Below are positions 1 to 6,704 of a DNA stretch of 12,992 bases, in pieces. Position 1 is the first letter of the stretch; every line of letters begins with the position of its first letter. The stretch lies in the NCBI GenBank assembly GCA_052033935.1, contig JBPOJE010000088.1:1-12992 (forward strand), in the 5' to 3' direction. Made by a program: the position numbers and the translations under genes. Origin of the DNA: JAGVUD01 sp052033935. GTDB taxonomy: Bacteria > Armatimonadota > UBA5829 > DSUL01. The notes beneath the pieces are model-generated. The model was not told where the DNA came from. It saw only the letters and a program-made list of their open reading frames with translations, and did not search any database.

Positions 1-115
1 GGTCAGGCCGGCGTGAGACGAGACGGGACGTGAGGCCGAGCAGAACCGGCCACACGAGCCAAGAGATTACTACAACCGCACACAGCAGGTACAAAAGGAA
101 AAGAGGCGAATCCAC
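1..115 (-). CDS. N-terminal part of a probable membrane protein, runs off the left edge
   Basis: An open frame starts at GTG 115 and continues to base 1 without a stop (38 codons seen). After a short start (MDSP), residues about 4-27 are almost all Leu, Val, Ala, Ile, Trp and Phe. They are followed by an Arg-rich stretch (SRLVSRRP). This is the pattern of an N-terminal membrane helix or signal anchor with the positive side after it. No family can be named from so little. An AGGA sequence directly abuts the GTG, which is too close for a normal ribosome site, so the start is uncertain; no other start lies upstream in frame before a stop near 180. A promoter-like pair lies about 70 bases upstream on the same strand and supports a real leftward gene. 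In this G+C-rich DNA a chance open frame is possible. Confidence 0.42.
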   Translation of the reverse strand, partial: MDSPLFLLYLLCAVVVISWLVWPVLLGLTSRLVSRRPD

Positions 116-187
116 TCCTGGAAACCCAACATAAAGCGGCCGGGCAGGAAGGGTGCCCGGACAGGGCGCGCTCAGGCGAGTCCGTGC

Positions 188-224
188 TTACTCTATCAGG
201 AGTCGCCCCACAAGTCAAGAGTAA
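188..224. repeat. Inverted repeat embracing the leftward promoter
   Basis: TTACTCT (188-194) and AGAGTAA (218-224) form a perfect 7-base dyad with a 23-base gap, about 30 bp centre to centre (near three helical turns). One arm overlaps the -10 box and the other touches the -35 box of the promoter-like pair, as an operator might. There is no U-tract and the loop is long, so it does not look like a terminator. Chance is not excluded. Confidence 0.35.
190..218 (-). promoter_or_regulatory. Candidate sigma70-type promoter for the leftward membrane protein gene
   Basis: Read on the minus strand, TTGACT (218-213) is followed after 17 bases by TAGAGT (195-190). These match the consensus at 5 of 6 and 4 of 6 positions with the optimal spacer. 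The expected transcription start is near 183, giving a leader of about 68 bases before the GTG at 115. This is by pattern only. Confidence 0.45.
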
Positions 225-319
225 CGCGGTAACGTGGCCGAATCGTGGCAACGCGGCGCAGGGAACCGGGCAGGGCAGGAAGAAGCTCTCAATAGCCGCA
301 ACAGAAAGGGGCAACGCCG

Positions 320-1201
320 TTGCTGATTGACATCCACACACATGTGATCCGCAGATCCACGACCGTGCGCACCGACGGTTCAACATACACGGACCCGGAC
401 GAGCTGCTCTCGATGCTCGACGTGATGGAGATAGACCGGGCGGTGCTTCTGCCGATCGTGGCGCCCGAAGGCAATCATCACATCACCACCTCCGAAGAGA
501 TTCTGGAGATCGCGCAGGCACACCCGGCACGCTTCATCCCCTTCTGCAACATTGATCCGCGCCAGATCGGCAACTCCGGCGACACCGACTTCCGGGGGCA
601 TCTGAAATACTACAAGGCGGCGGGATGCAAAGGGCTGGGCGAGATCACGGCAAACATCCCCTTCAACGACCCGCGCGTGATGAGGCTCTTCGAGCAGTGC
701 GAGGAGGTGGGCATGCCGGTGCTGTTTCACATCGCGCCCTTCGAGGGAGGCTGCTACGGGCTGATTGACGACCTGGGACTGCCAGGCCTGCAGGAGGCGC
801 TCGGCAGGTTCCCGGGGCTGACCTTCATCGGGCACTCGCAGCCGTTCTGGGCGGAAATCAGCGCGGACGTCACCAACGAGAACCGCAACACCTATCCGTC
901 CGGCCCCGTGATACCCGGTCGCGTGCCCGAGCTTCTGCGTGGCTATCCGAACCTGTACGGCGACCTCTCGGCGGGAAGCGGATTCAACGCGATCAGCCGC
1001 GACCCGGAGTTCGGACTGGGCTTTTTGGACGAGTTTCAGGACAGACTGCTGTTCGGCACCGACATCTGCGCGACGCATAACCGCCCGCGGCAACCGGAGT
1101 TCTTCCGCCGCATCGCCGCCGAAGGCAGCATCACGGACGAGGCCCTGCAGAAGATCTGCTGGAAGAACGCCGAGCGGATACTCGGGCTCGGCATTGGCTG
1201 A
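320..1201 (+). CDS. Amidohydrolase family (Amidohydro_2 type) TIM-barrel metal hydrolase
   Basis: The 293-residue product has the features of the metal-dependent amidohydrolase superfamily (COG2159/PF04909-like). The N-terminal HxH metal pair is at residues 6 and 8 (DIHTH). Further candidate ligands are His137 (FHIAP), His172 (IGHSQ) and Asp248 (FGTD), each at a barrel-strand end. Members hydrolyse or decarboxylate small cyclic or aromatic substrates; the substrate here cannot be told. The length is normal for the family, there is no signal peptide, and the enzyme is probably cytoplasmic. The start is TTG at 320, chosen because a purine-rich AAAGGGG (305-311) sits 8 bases upstream and the HxH strand begins directly after it, as is usual. 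The lysA gene begins 124 bases downstream behind its own promoter-like pair, so a shared operon is not required. Confidence 0.88.
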   Translation: MLIDIHTHVIRRSTTVRTDGSTYTDPDELLSMLDVMEIDRAVLLPIVAPEGNHHITTSEEILEIAQAHPARFIPFCNIDPRQIGNSGDTDFRGHLKYYKAAGCKGLGEITANIPFNDPRVMRLFEQCEEVGMPVLFHIAPFEGGCYGLIDDLGLPGLQEALGRFPGLTFIGHSQPFWAEISADVTNENRNTYPSGPVIPGRVPELLRGYPNLYGDLSAGSGFNAISRDPEFGLGFLDEFQDRLLFGTDICATHNRPRQPEFFRRIAAEGSITDEALQKICWKNAERILGLGIG

Positions 1202-1213
1202 CCGGGCGCGAAA

Positions 1214-1242
1214 TTGACACCCCTTCGGCGCGGGGCTAAACT
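1214..1242 (+). promoter_or_regulatory. Candidate sigma70-type promoter for lysA
   Basis: A perfect TTGACA (1214-1219) is followed after 17 bases by TAAACT (1237-1242), which matches TATAAT at 4 of 6 positions. It lies just after the amidohydrolase stop and 83 bases before the lysA start, so transcription would begin near 1249 with a leader of about 77 bases. The pair is better than expected by chance in such G+C-rich DNA. Confidence 0.6.
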
Positions 1243-1281
1243 GCGCCTGACCGGACGGCGCCGCAATCAACGGCCCGCCCG

Positions 1282-1300
1282 GCGTTTCACCTGCGTTTCA
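1282..1300 (+). repeat. Short direct repeat in the lysA leader
   Basis: GCGTTTCA occurs twice, at 1282-1289 and 1293-1300, exactly 11 bases apart; the wider 11-base units agree at 9 of 11 positions. It lies between the predicted transcription start and the lysA ribosome site. It could be a protein-binding site on one helix face, an RNA element, or chance. The leader is too short for a lysine riboswitch. Confidence 0.3.
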
Positions 1301-1325
1301 TCGGTAAGGGAAGGACAAAGGCCAC

Positions 1326-2675
1326 TTGCTGCTATTCGGCACTCAGAGAATCCTCGATAACGGCCATCTGGAGGTCGGGGGATGCGACGCTGTTGAGCTA
1401 GCGCGCGCGTTCGGCACGCCGCTCTACGTTGTGGATGAAGAACTTCTGCGCACGCGGATGCGCGAATATCTGGCCGCCTTTCGGAGCCTGTACACGAAGG
1501 TTGCCATCGCATTTGCTGGCAAGGCGTTTCTGTGTACCGCCATGGCCCGGATCGTGGAGCAGGAGGGACTGAACCTGGACGTTGCTTCGGCCGGAGAGCT
1601 GTACACCGCGCTAACGGCCCAGTTCCCGCCGGAGCGGATCACCATGCACGGCAACAACAAGAGCGTGCAGGAGATCGAGATGGCACTCGACCGGGGCGTG
1701 GGCCGCATTGTCGTGGACAACCTGCTGGAGTTGGAGCGAATCTCCACCGCGGCTGACGCGAGAGGCGTGGTTCCGCATCTGCTGATTCGATGCGCCCCCG
1801 GCATTGACCCCCACACGCACCGCCGCATACAGACCGGGCAGGACGATACGAAGTTCGGGCTGAACATCCGCAGCGGCGCGGCGCTGGAAGCCATACGGAA
1901 GTGCCAGGACGACAGCGCGCTCCATTTCGCGGGGATTCACTGCCACATTGGCTCGCAGCTCATGGACGCCTCATGCCACGAGCAGGCCGTCGAGATCATG
2001 TGCGCGTTTCTGAACGAGATACGGGAGTCCACCGGGGTTGAGGCCGAAGAGCTGAACCTGGGCGGCGGGCTCGGCATCCGCTATCTGGAAGAGCAGAACC
2101 CGGTATCGGTGGAAGACTACGCGCGCGCGATTGTGACCGCGGTACGCAGCGGGCTTGCGCGATACGGGCTGAAGGAGCCCGTGCTGGGGCAGGAACCAGG
2201 GCGATCCATCGCCGGGCAGGCGGGTTTGACGCTCTACGAAATCGGCGCGGTGAAAACAGTGCCGATTTCGGAAGCTCCCAGCTACCGCAGCTACGTTAAC
2301 ATTGATGGCGGTATGTCGGACAACCCGAGGCCGCAGCTTTACGACGCGGTTTACCATGCGTTTGTCGCCAACAAAGCGGACGCGCCGATGGACACAAAGG
2401 TCCGCATTGCGGGCAAGCACTGCGAGACGGACATCCTGATTCAGGAAACCCACATTCAGGCACCGGAGACCGGCGACATTCTGGCGGTGCAGGGCACCGG
2501 CGCGTACAACTACGCAATGGCGAGCAACTACAATCGCATTCCGCGCCCGGCGGTGGTGCTGGTGCGGGACGGTTCGGCGGACCTGATCGTAAGGCGCGAG
2601 ACCCTCGATGACCTGATCGCTCAGGACATCATTCCCGAACGTCTGGCAAAGACACCCGCCGGGAACACCAATTGA
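1326..2675 (+). CDS. lysA: Diaminopimelate decarboxylase
   Basis: LysA converts meso-diaminopimelate to L-lysine, the last step of the pathway, using PLP. The 449-residue product shows the fold-III decarboxylase marks in order: the PLP lysine Lys66 (FAGKAF), HCHIGS at 205-210, the phosphate-binding GGGLG at 246-250, EPGRSI at 290-295, the CE pair at 366-367 from the second active-site half (normally CESxD; here CETDI), and the substrate/PLP tyrosine Tyr394 in GAYNYAMASNYN. The length is slightly above the usual 415-430. The CETDI variant leaves some room for a related carboxylated amino-acid decarboxylase, but LysA fits best. The TTG start at 1326 follows a GGGAAGGA/AAAGG purine run at 1308-1321. 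The stop overlaps the start of the next gene as TTGA, so the two are probably translated in a coupled way. Confidence 0.9.
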   Translation: MLLFGTQRILDNGHLEVGGCDAVELARAFGTPLYVVDEELLRTRMREYLAAFRSLYTKVAIAFAGKAFLCTAMARIVEQEGLNLDVASAGELYTALTAQFPPERITMHGNNKSVQEIEMALDRGVGRIVVDNLLELERISTAADARGVVPHLLIRCAPGIDPHTHRRIQTGQDDTKFGLNIRSGAALEAIRKCQDDSALHFAGIHCHIGSQLMDASCHEQAVEIMCAFLNEIRESTGVEAEELNLGGGLGIRYLEEQNPVSVEDYARAIVTAVRSGLARYGLKEPVLGQEPGRSIAGQAGLTLYEIGAVKTVPISEAPSYRSYVNIDGGMSDNPRPQLYDAVYHAFVANKADAPMDTKVRIAGKHCETDILIQETHIQAPETGDILAVQGTGAYNYAMASNYNRIPRPAVVLVRDGSADLIVRRETLDDLIAQDIIPERLAKTPAGNTN

Positions 2676-3286
2676 GCTTTGACCCTTACCCCTTCGTAGT
2701 CACGCTTTTCGCGGTGGTTATTTCGATAACCATCCACGAGTTCGCGCACGCCGCGGCGGCTGTCGCCGCCGGTGACGACACTCCCCGCATTTCGGGCCGT
2801 CTCTCGCTGAACCCGCTCGATCATTTCGACCCCGTGGGGTTCACGATGATCGTCATTATGGTGTTTGCCGGTTTCGGCATCGGATGGGGCAAGCCCGTGC
2901 CCGTGAACCCCTACAACTTCCGGCGGCCGCGCTGGGACGATATCAGAGTCTCGGCCTTCGGGCCGCTGTCTAACATTGCGCTTGCCGTTGTCTCGGCAAT
3001 GGCGCTACGATTTGTGGGACCTATGCTCGGAGAGGGGCTGGAGTTCCTGCTAAGGACCTTGGTCTGGGTGAACATCGGGCTGGCTGTCTTCAACCTGATC
3101 CCGCTTCCGCCTCTGGATGGTTCCCACATCATGGCGGGGCTTCTGCCCGCCGAACAGGCGCGCAAGTACGCCCAGTTCGCCGGCCAGTGGGGCATTGCGA
3201 TACTGCTATTTCTGCTGCTGACCGGCGGGTTGCGCTACATTATCGGTCCGCCGATCTATGCGCTTCAACAGCTGTTGCTCGGCTAG
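2672..3286 (+). CDS. Small M50-family (site-2-type) zinc metalloprotease, integral membrane
   Basis: The 204-residue, strongly hydrophobic product has the M50 zinc motif HEFAH at 22-26 inside its first membrane helix. The third-ligand motif is at 141-150 (NLIPLPPLDG, Asp149). Also conserved are the family's SLNPLDHFDP (45-54), GWGKPVPVNP (71-80) and GPLSN (97-101). I count about five membrane segments (near 8-30, 57-72, 95-115, 130-146 and 172-188). It belongs to the short, PDZ-less subgroup of intramembrane proteases; substrates of this subgroup are mostly unknown. The TTG start at 2672 overlaps the lysA stop by four bases, with GGGAA upstream at 2661-2665. It ends four bases before the convergent nitroreductase gene, with no visible terminator between. 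Confidence 0.88.
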   Translation: MSFDPYPFVVTLFAVVISITIHEFAHAAAAVAAGDDTPRISGRLSLNPLDHFDPVGFTMIVIMVFAGFGIGWGKPVPVNPYNFRRPRWDDIRVSAFGPLSNIALAVVSAMALRFVGPMLGEGLEFLLRTLVWVNIGLAVFNLIPLPPLDGSHIMAGLLPAEQARKYAQFAGQWGIAILLFLLLTGGLRYIIGPPIYALQQLLLG

Positions 3287-3290
3287 AAGC

Positions 3291-3791
3291 TCAGCGCATC
3301 TGGAACTGCTCCCAGTCGAGAACCTCACTGAGAGGCTTTTTGGGAGCGTTGGCGGTCTTCTCGGCCCATCCGATAGCGGCCAGCGCCACCAGGTTGAAGT
3401 TGTCCGGCGCGCCGATCAGCTTTGCAATCAGCGGGGCATAGGGCTTCTTGTCCGCGCACACCCAGCAGCTTCCGAGCCCGTGCGCATGCGCGGCGAGCAG
3501 GATGTTCTGCATCGCGGTGCTGCCGTCCTCGAGGTAGAGTTTCACGTTCTCGCAGAGGACCGCCACACACACCGGAGCGTCTTTGATAAACTTGCCGTAC
3601 TCCGCGATGCGTGCGATCTCAGCCCGTTTCGCGGGGTCGGTGACCACCACGAACCGCCAGGGCTGCATGTTGTTGCCCGTGGCAGCAAGCCTGCCGCAGT
3701 CAATGATGTCCTCGATGACTTCCCTGGGAACGGGGTCCGTGCGGTAAATGCGCGTGCTGCGGCGTGTCTTCAGACATTCGATTGCTTCCAT
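3291..3791 (-). CDS. Nitroreductase-family FMN oxidoreductase
   Basis: The 166-residue product matches the small nitroreductase fold. It has the FMN-phosphate N-terminus RRSTRIYR (10-17), then ATGNNMQPWRFVVV (37-50), the acidic-then-helix segment EDGSTAMQNILLAAHAHGLG (88-107), and the C-terminal IGWAEKTANAPKKPLSEV (140-157). Such enzymes use FMN and NAD(P)H to reduce nitro compounds, quinones, flavins or related acceptors; the true substrate is not evident. The ATG at 3791 was chosen because GAAAGGA (3806-3800) lies 8 bases upstream and family members begin just before the RRS motif. A longer frame to 3836 would add 15 unrelated residues overlapping the previous gene. It is the last gene of the operon, 25 bases after nfnB, so it may take reducing equivalents from the Nfn complex's NAD(P)H. 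Confidence 0.87.
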   Translation of the reverse strand: MEAIECLKTRRSTRIYRTDPVPREVIEDIIDCGRLAATGNNMQPWRFVVVTDPAKRAEIARIAEYGKFIKDAPVCVAVLCENVKLYLEDGSTAMQNILLAAHAHGLGSCWVCADKKPYAPLIAKLIGAPDNFNLVALAAIGWAEKTANAPKKPLSEVLDWEQFQMR

Positions 3792-3816
3792 GAAACGCGT
3801 CCTTTCGGCCTGCTGG

Positions 3817-5235
3817 TCAGGCCCTTTTCTTCTCACTGCGTTTTGCTTTGAGGTACTCGTCTATGGCGATGGATGCGCGGCGCCCGGCGCCCATTGCGGT
3901 AATGACCGTGGCCGCCCCGGTGACCGCGTCCCCCCCGGCGTACACCCCCGGAATGGAGGTCGCGCCGGTCTGCTCATCTGTAATGATACCACCCCTTTTC
4001 TCGACCGCAAGGCCCTCGGTGGTCGAGCGAATGAGAGGATTGGGCGACTGCCCGACGGCGATGATGGCGGTATCCATCTCGATTTCGAACTCACTTCCCG
4101 CCACGGGAACCGGCCTCCTGCGTCCCGATTTGTCCGGCTCGCCCAGTTCCATCCGCTGGCAGACGGCACGCACCAGCCAGCCGTTTTCGTTGCCGACAAA
4201 CCGGACGGAGTTCGTGAGAAGCTCGAACAGCACGCCTTCCTGCTCCGCATGCTCAATCTCTTCGGCGCGGGCGGGCATCTCAGCGCGGGAGCGGCGATAG
4301 ACGATCCGGACTTCGGAAGCACCCAGCCTGAGCGCCGTGCGGGCGGAGTCCATGGCGGTGTTTCCCGCCCCGAAAACCGCCACCTTGCGCGGCTTCTTGA
4401 TGGGCGTGCCTTCGAGTGGAAAGTGCCTTGCCTTCATGAGGTTGACCCGCGTCAGGAATTCGTTGGCGGCGTACACTCCGTTCAGGGTTTCGCCCGGGAT
4501 GTTCAAGAACGTGGGATAGCCCGCGCCCGACCCGATAAACACCGCGTCGAAGCCGCTCTCGAGAAGTTGCGGAATCGTGAGGGTGCGCCCGACGACGGCG
4601 TTTGTGAGAAACTCGACGCCCATCTCGCGAATGCCCGCGATCTCGCGGTCCAGAATCTCGCGCGGGAGCCGGAACTCGGGGATCCCGTAGCGCAGCACCC
4701 CGCCCAGTTCGTGCAGGGCTTCCAGAATAGTAACGCGGTAGCCGAGCGCCGCAAGGTCTCCCGCCGCGGTAAGCCCCGCGGGCCCCGAGCCGATGATCGC
4801 GACCTTCTGCACTCCGCGCTTCGGACGCCACCCGCGCCGCGCGACGGCCTGATTGCGGGCCGCCCAGTCCGCGGCGAAACGCTCAAGCCGGCCGATTGCC
4901 ACCGGCCCGCCAAGCTTCGCCATTACGCAGAACTTCTCGCACTGCTCTTCCTGCGGGCAGACGCGGCCGCAGACGGCCGCCAGGGCATTGGCACGGGATA
5001 TCTCCCCGGCCGCCGCGCCGTAGTTCCTTTCGGCGATAAGCTTCACGAAGGCGGGAATATTGACATTGACGGGACATCCCCGAACGCACGGACTGTTCTT
5101 GCAGGCCAGGCAGCGGGAGGCCTCGGTCAGGGCCATCTCTTCGGTATAGCCGAGTGCCACTTCGGAGAAGTTCCTTGCCCGCTCTTTTGGGTTCTGCTCG
5201 GGCATGGGGGTGCGCGGGACTCTAGGCTTCGGCAT
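3817..5235 (-). CDS. nfnB: NfnB-like large subunit of ferredoxin/NADPH oxidoreductase (GltD-like, FAD, two 4Fe-4S)
   Basis: The 472-residue product has the GltD/NfnB architecture. An N-terminal iron-sulfur domain carries Cys42, 45, 50, 54 and Cys89, 93, 99, 103. The FAD Rossmann motif is GSGPAGL (149-155). The NADP-type Rossmann motif is FGAGNTAMD (288-296) followed by VYRRSRAEMPAR (312-323). AVGQSPNP is at 393-400 and the C-terminal FAD motif GVYAGGDAVTGAATV at 430-444. In the Nfn complex this subunit exchanges electrons with ferredoxin and NADPH. A lone GltD or sulfide dehydrogenase subunit looks similar, but the overlap with an NfnA-type gene favours Nfn/Sud. The ATG at 5235 was chosen for GAGGGG upstream (core at 5245-5242). 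It overlaps the nfnA end by 14 bases. Confidence 0.85.
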   Translation of the reverse strand: MPKPRVPRTPMPEQNPKERARNFSEVALGYTEEMALTEASRCLACKNSPCVRGCPVNVNIPAFVKLIAERNYGAAAGEISRANALAAVCGRVCPQEEQCEKFCVMAKLGGPVAIGRLERFAADWAARNQAVARRGWRPKRGVQKVAIIGSGPAGLTAAGDLAALGYRVTILEALHELGGVLRYGIPEFRLPREILDREIAGIREMGVEFLTNAVVGRTLTIPQLLESGFDAVFIGSGAGYPTFLNIPGETLNGVYAANEFLTRVNLMKARHFPLEGTPIKKPRKVAVFGAGNTAMDSARTALRLGASEVRIVYRRSRAEMPARAEEIEHAEQEGVLFELLTNSVRFVGNENGWLVRAVCQRMELGEPDKSGRRRPVPVAGSEFEIEMDTAIIAVGQSPNPLIRSTTEGLAVEKRGGIITDEQTGATSIPGVYAGGDAVTGAATVITAMGAGRRASIAIDEYLKAKRSEKKRA

Positions 5236-6157
5236 TGGCCCCCTCACGCTCCAGAGCCGCCTGCAGGGCGAGCTGCTCCTCGTCTTTGTAGATGGCCTTG
5301 CGAGCCTTCAGAGTGTCCCAGTCCACCAGATGCCCGTCGAACTCCGGGCCATCCACACAGGTGAACTTCGCCTCGCCGCCCACCAGCACGCGGCATCCTC
5401 CGCACATTCCCGTTCCGTCCACCATCACCGGATCGAGGCTGACGATTGTCTTGATGCCGTGCTCTTTCGTGAGCTTGCAGACGAAGAACATCATCGGAAG
5501 CGGCCCGATGGCGTAAGCGCGGTGCACGGGCTCGCGGACGATGAGGTCCGCAAGCGCATCGGTCACCAGGCCCTTGCCTCCGTACGACCCGTCATCGGTC
5601 ATGACGAGCACGTCGTCGCACGCTTCGCGCATGTCCTTCTCCAAAAGGACCAGTTCCTTCGTCCGGGCGCCGATGATTCCCACGACCCTGTTTCCCGCCT
5701 GACGCAGAGCGCGCGCTATCGGCAACATCACCGCGATTCCCACTCCGCCGCCGACGCAGGTGACCGTGCCGAACTGCGCTATCTCGCTGGGAGTGCCGAG
5801 CGGCCCGGCAAGGTCTTGAACATAGTCGCCACGCTTCAGCTTCGCCAGTTCGCGGGTGGTTACGCCGGACTCCTGAAAGACGATGGTGACCGTGCCTTCC
5901 ACGAGGTCCGCGTTGGAGATAGTGAGTGGAATTCGCTCGGAGTGTTCGCACGGGCGGATGAGCATAAACTGCCCCGGCTTTGCGTTGGCCGCGACGAGCG
6001 GCGCACGGATATCCATGCGCACAACGTTAGCCGCAAGCCTGCGCTTTCGAAGCACGCGAAAACGGAAGCTGGAGCGCGCTACCGCGTGCTGCAACCTGCA
6101 TGTATGATTGTGTCCGGTGATCCAGTCACCCGCGTCTTTGTTGGTGCCGCGGTTCAT
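5222..6157 (-). CDS. nfnA: NfnA-like small subunit (FAD, NAD, 2Fe-2S; sulfide/dihydroorotate dehydrogenase-like)
   Basis: The product of about 311 residues belongs to the FNR/PyrK-like family that partners NfnB. Starting at ATG 6157, it has GQFMLIRP (62-69) and the FAD motif ERIPLTIS (74-81), then the NAD-binding CVGGGVGIAVMLP (134-146). The 2Fe-2S site is MVDGTGMCGGCR with a later FTC (Cys252, 255, 267). The nearby Asp247 fits the Asp-plus-three-Cys ligation reported for Nfn small subunits. It would bind NADH and pass electrons to NfnB. The start is uncertain. ATG 6157 has AGGAG very close (two bases); ATG 6184 lacks a ribosome site; and TTG 6094, with GCAGG next to it, is nearest the point where family members begin. 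It follows the thioesterase by 39 bases and overlaps nfnB by 14. Confidence 0.84.
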   Translation of the reverse strand: MNRGTNKDAGDWITGHNHTCRLQHAVARSSFRFRVLRKRRLAANVVRMDIRAPLVAANAKPGQFMLIRPCEHSERIPLTISNADLVEGTVTIVFQESGVTTRELAKLKRGDYVQDLAGPLGTPSEIAQFGTVTCVGGGVGIAVMLPIARALRQAGNRVVGIIGARTKELVLLEKDMREACDDVLVMTDDGSYGGKGLVTDALADLIVREPVHRAYAIGPLPMMFFVCKLTKEHGIKTIVSLDPVMVDGTGMCGGCRVLVGGEAKFTCVDGPEFDGHLVDWDTLKARKAIYKDEEQLALQAALEREGANAEA

Positions 6158-6196
6158 GGCTCCTGTCTTTCCCGGCGGCGCCATTGCCGCTGCAGG

Positions 6197-6610
6197 CTAT
6201 TCCTGCTGCTGCGGTATTCTGACATAGACACCGCTCGCCTCGGCCATCACGTTTCCGTGGGGATCCTTGAGGTGGGCCTGGCAGTTGACGAAACGCGCCC
6301 GCTCGGACTCGACCCAGGCTTCCACGAGCAGCGTGACCCCGGCCTCCGCTGGCTTGCGCAGGCGCATGCTGAAGTTGCCGGTGAGGACAGGCGCGCCCTG
6401 ATCCCACAGGACGCGAGCCATCGCCTCGTCCAGCACGGTCGCCAGGATTCCTCCGTGCGTAATGCCCGCGTAGCCCTGATGGTCGGGCTGCGGCGCAAAC
6501 AGCGCCTTCGCCCTGCCATCTTCGAGCCTGAAGTCCAGATGGAGACCTATCGGGTTGTCGGGGCCGCAGGCGAAACAGCGCCGGTTGTCGGTCAGTTCGA
6601 TGCTCTTCAC
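6197..6610 (-). CDS. PaaI/hotdog-fold thioesterase family protein
   Basis: The 137-residue product is a single hotdog domain. CFACG at 12-16 followed by NPIGLHL (19-25) is typical of a PaaI-like subgroup, and the catalytic-helix motif THGGILATVLDEAMA lies at 51-65 (His52, Gly53, Gly54, Asp61). These enzymes usually hydrolyse acyl-CoA thioesters; the acyl substrate is unknown. The GTG at 6610 was chosen because residues before it do not fit the family. An exact TATAAT ends 7 bases upstream, so transcription would start at about the GTG itself. No Shine-Dalgarno sequence is present, as expected for a leaderless message. It heads the thioesterase-nfnA-nfnB-nitroreductase operon. Confidence 0.85.
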   Translation of the reverse strand: MKSIELTDNRRCFACGPDNPIGLHLDFRLEDGRAKALFAPQPDHQGYAGITHGGILATVLDEAMARVLWDQGAPVLTGNFSMRLRKPAEAGVTLLVEAWVESERARFVNCQAHLKDPHGNVMAEASGVYVRIPQQQE

Positions 6611-6617
6611 GGTGGGG

Positions 6618-6647
6618 ATTATACCGGAATAGCTGCGGCGGTGTGAA
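6618..6647 (-). promoter_or_regulatory. Promoter of the thioesterase-nfn operon, apparently leaderless
   Basis: On the minus strand TTCACA (6647-6642, 5 of 6 to consensus) is followed after 18 bases by a perfect TATAAT (6623-6618). Seven bases (CCCCACC) then separate the -10 box from the GTG start at 6610. RNA normally starts about 7 bases after the -10 box, so the message should begin at or next to the start codon. Confidence 0.7.
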
Positions 6648-6688
6648 GCCGCCCGCCAGGAGAGGCCCCCGCAGCCATGGGCGCGAAG

Positions 6689-6697
6689 TGGTAGAAT
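6689..6697 (+). promoter_or_regulatory. Extended -10 promoter of xerC-hslVU, apparently leaderless
   Basis: TG at 6689-6690, one base, then TAGAAT (6692-6697, 5 of 6 to consensus) make an extended -10 element. There is no recognisable -35 box, which an extended -10 can do without. Exactly seven bases follow before GTG at 6705, the same spacing as on the opposite strand. Confidence 0.5.
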
Positions 6698-6704
6698 GCG
6701 ATTC

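Noticed and set aside
116..319. Possible gene or RNA between the leftward membrane protein and the amidohydrolase.
   Set aside because: Apart from the promoter-like pair and dyad I see no convincing coding frame or structured RNA; a 127-codon minus frame here (386-3) reads as Cys/Ser/Pro-rich and overlaps the amidohydrolase start.
1202..1325. A lysine riboswitch before lysA.
   Set aside because: The predicted leader is about 77 bases, far shorter than the roughly 170-180 base lysine riboswitch, and its conserved core is not seen.
3792..3836. Longer nitroreductase start adding MRRKGPDQQAERTRF.
   Set aside because: The added residues overlap the end of nfnB, do not fit the family, and the ATG at 3791 has a well-placed GAAAGGA.
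3748..6646. Long plus-strand open frames (538 and 480 codons) opposite the nfn operon.
   Set aside because: The minus-strand genes have clear cofactor motifs and ribosome sites; the plus frames show none and span several gene borders.
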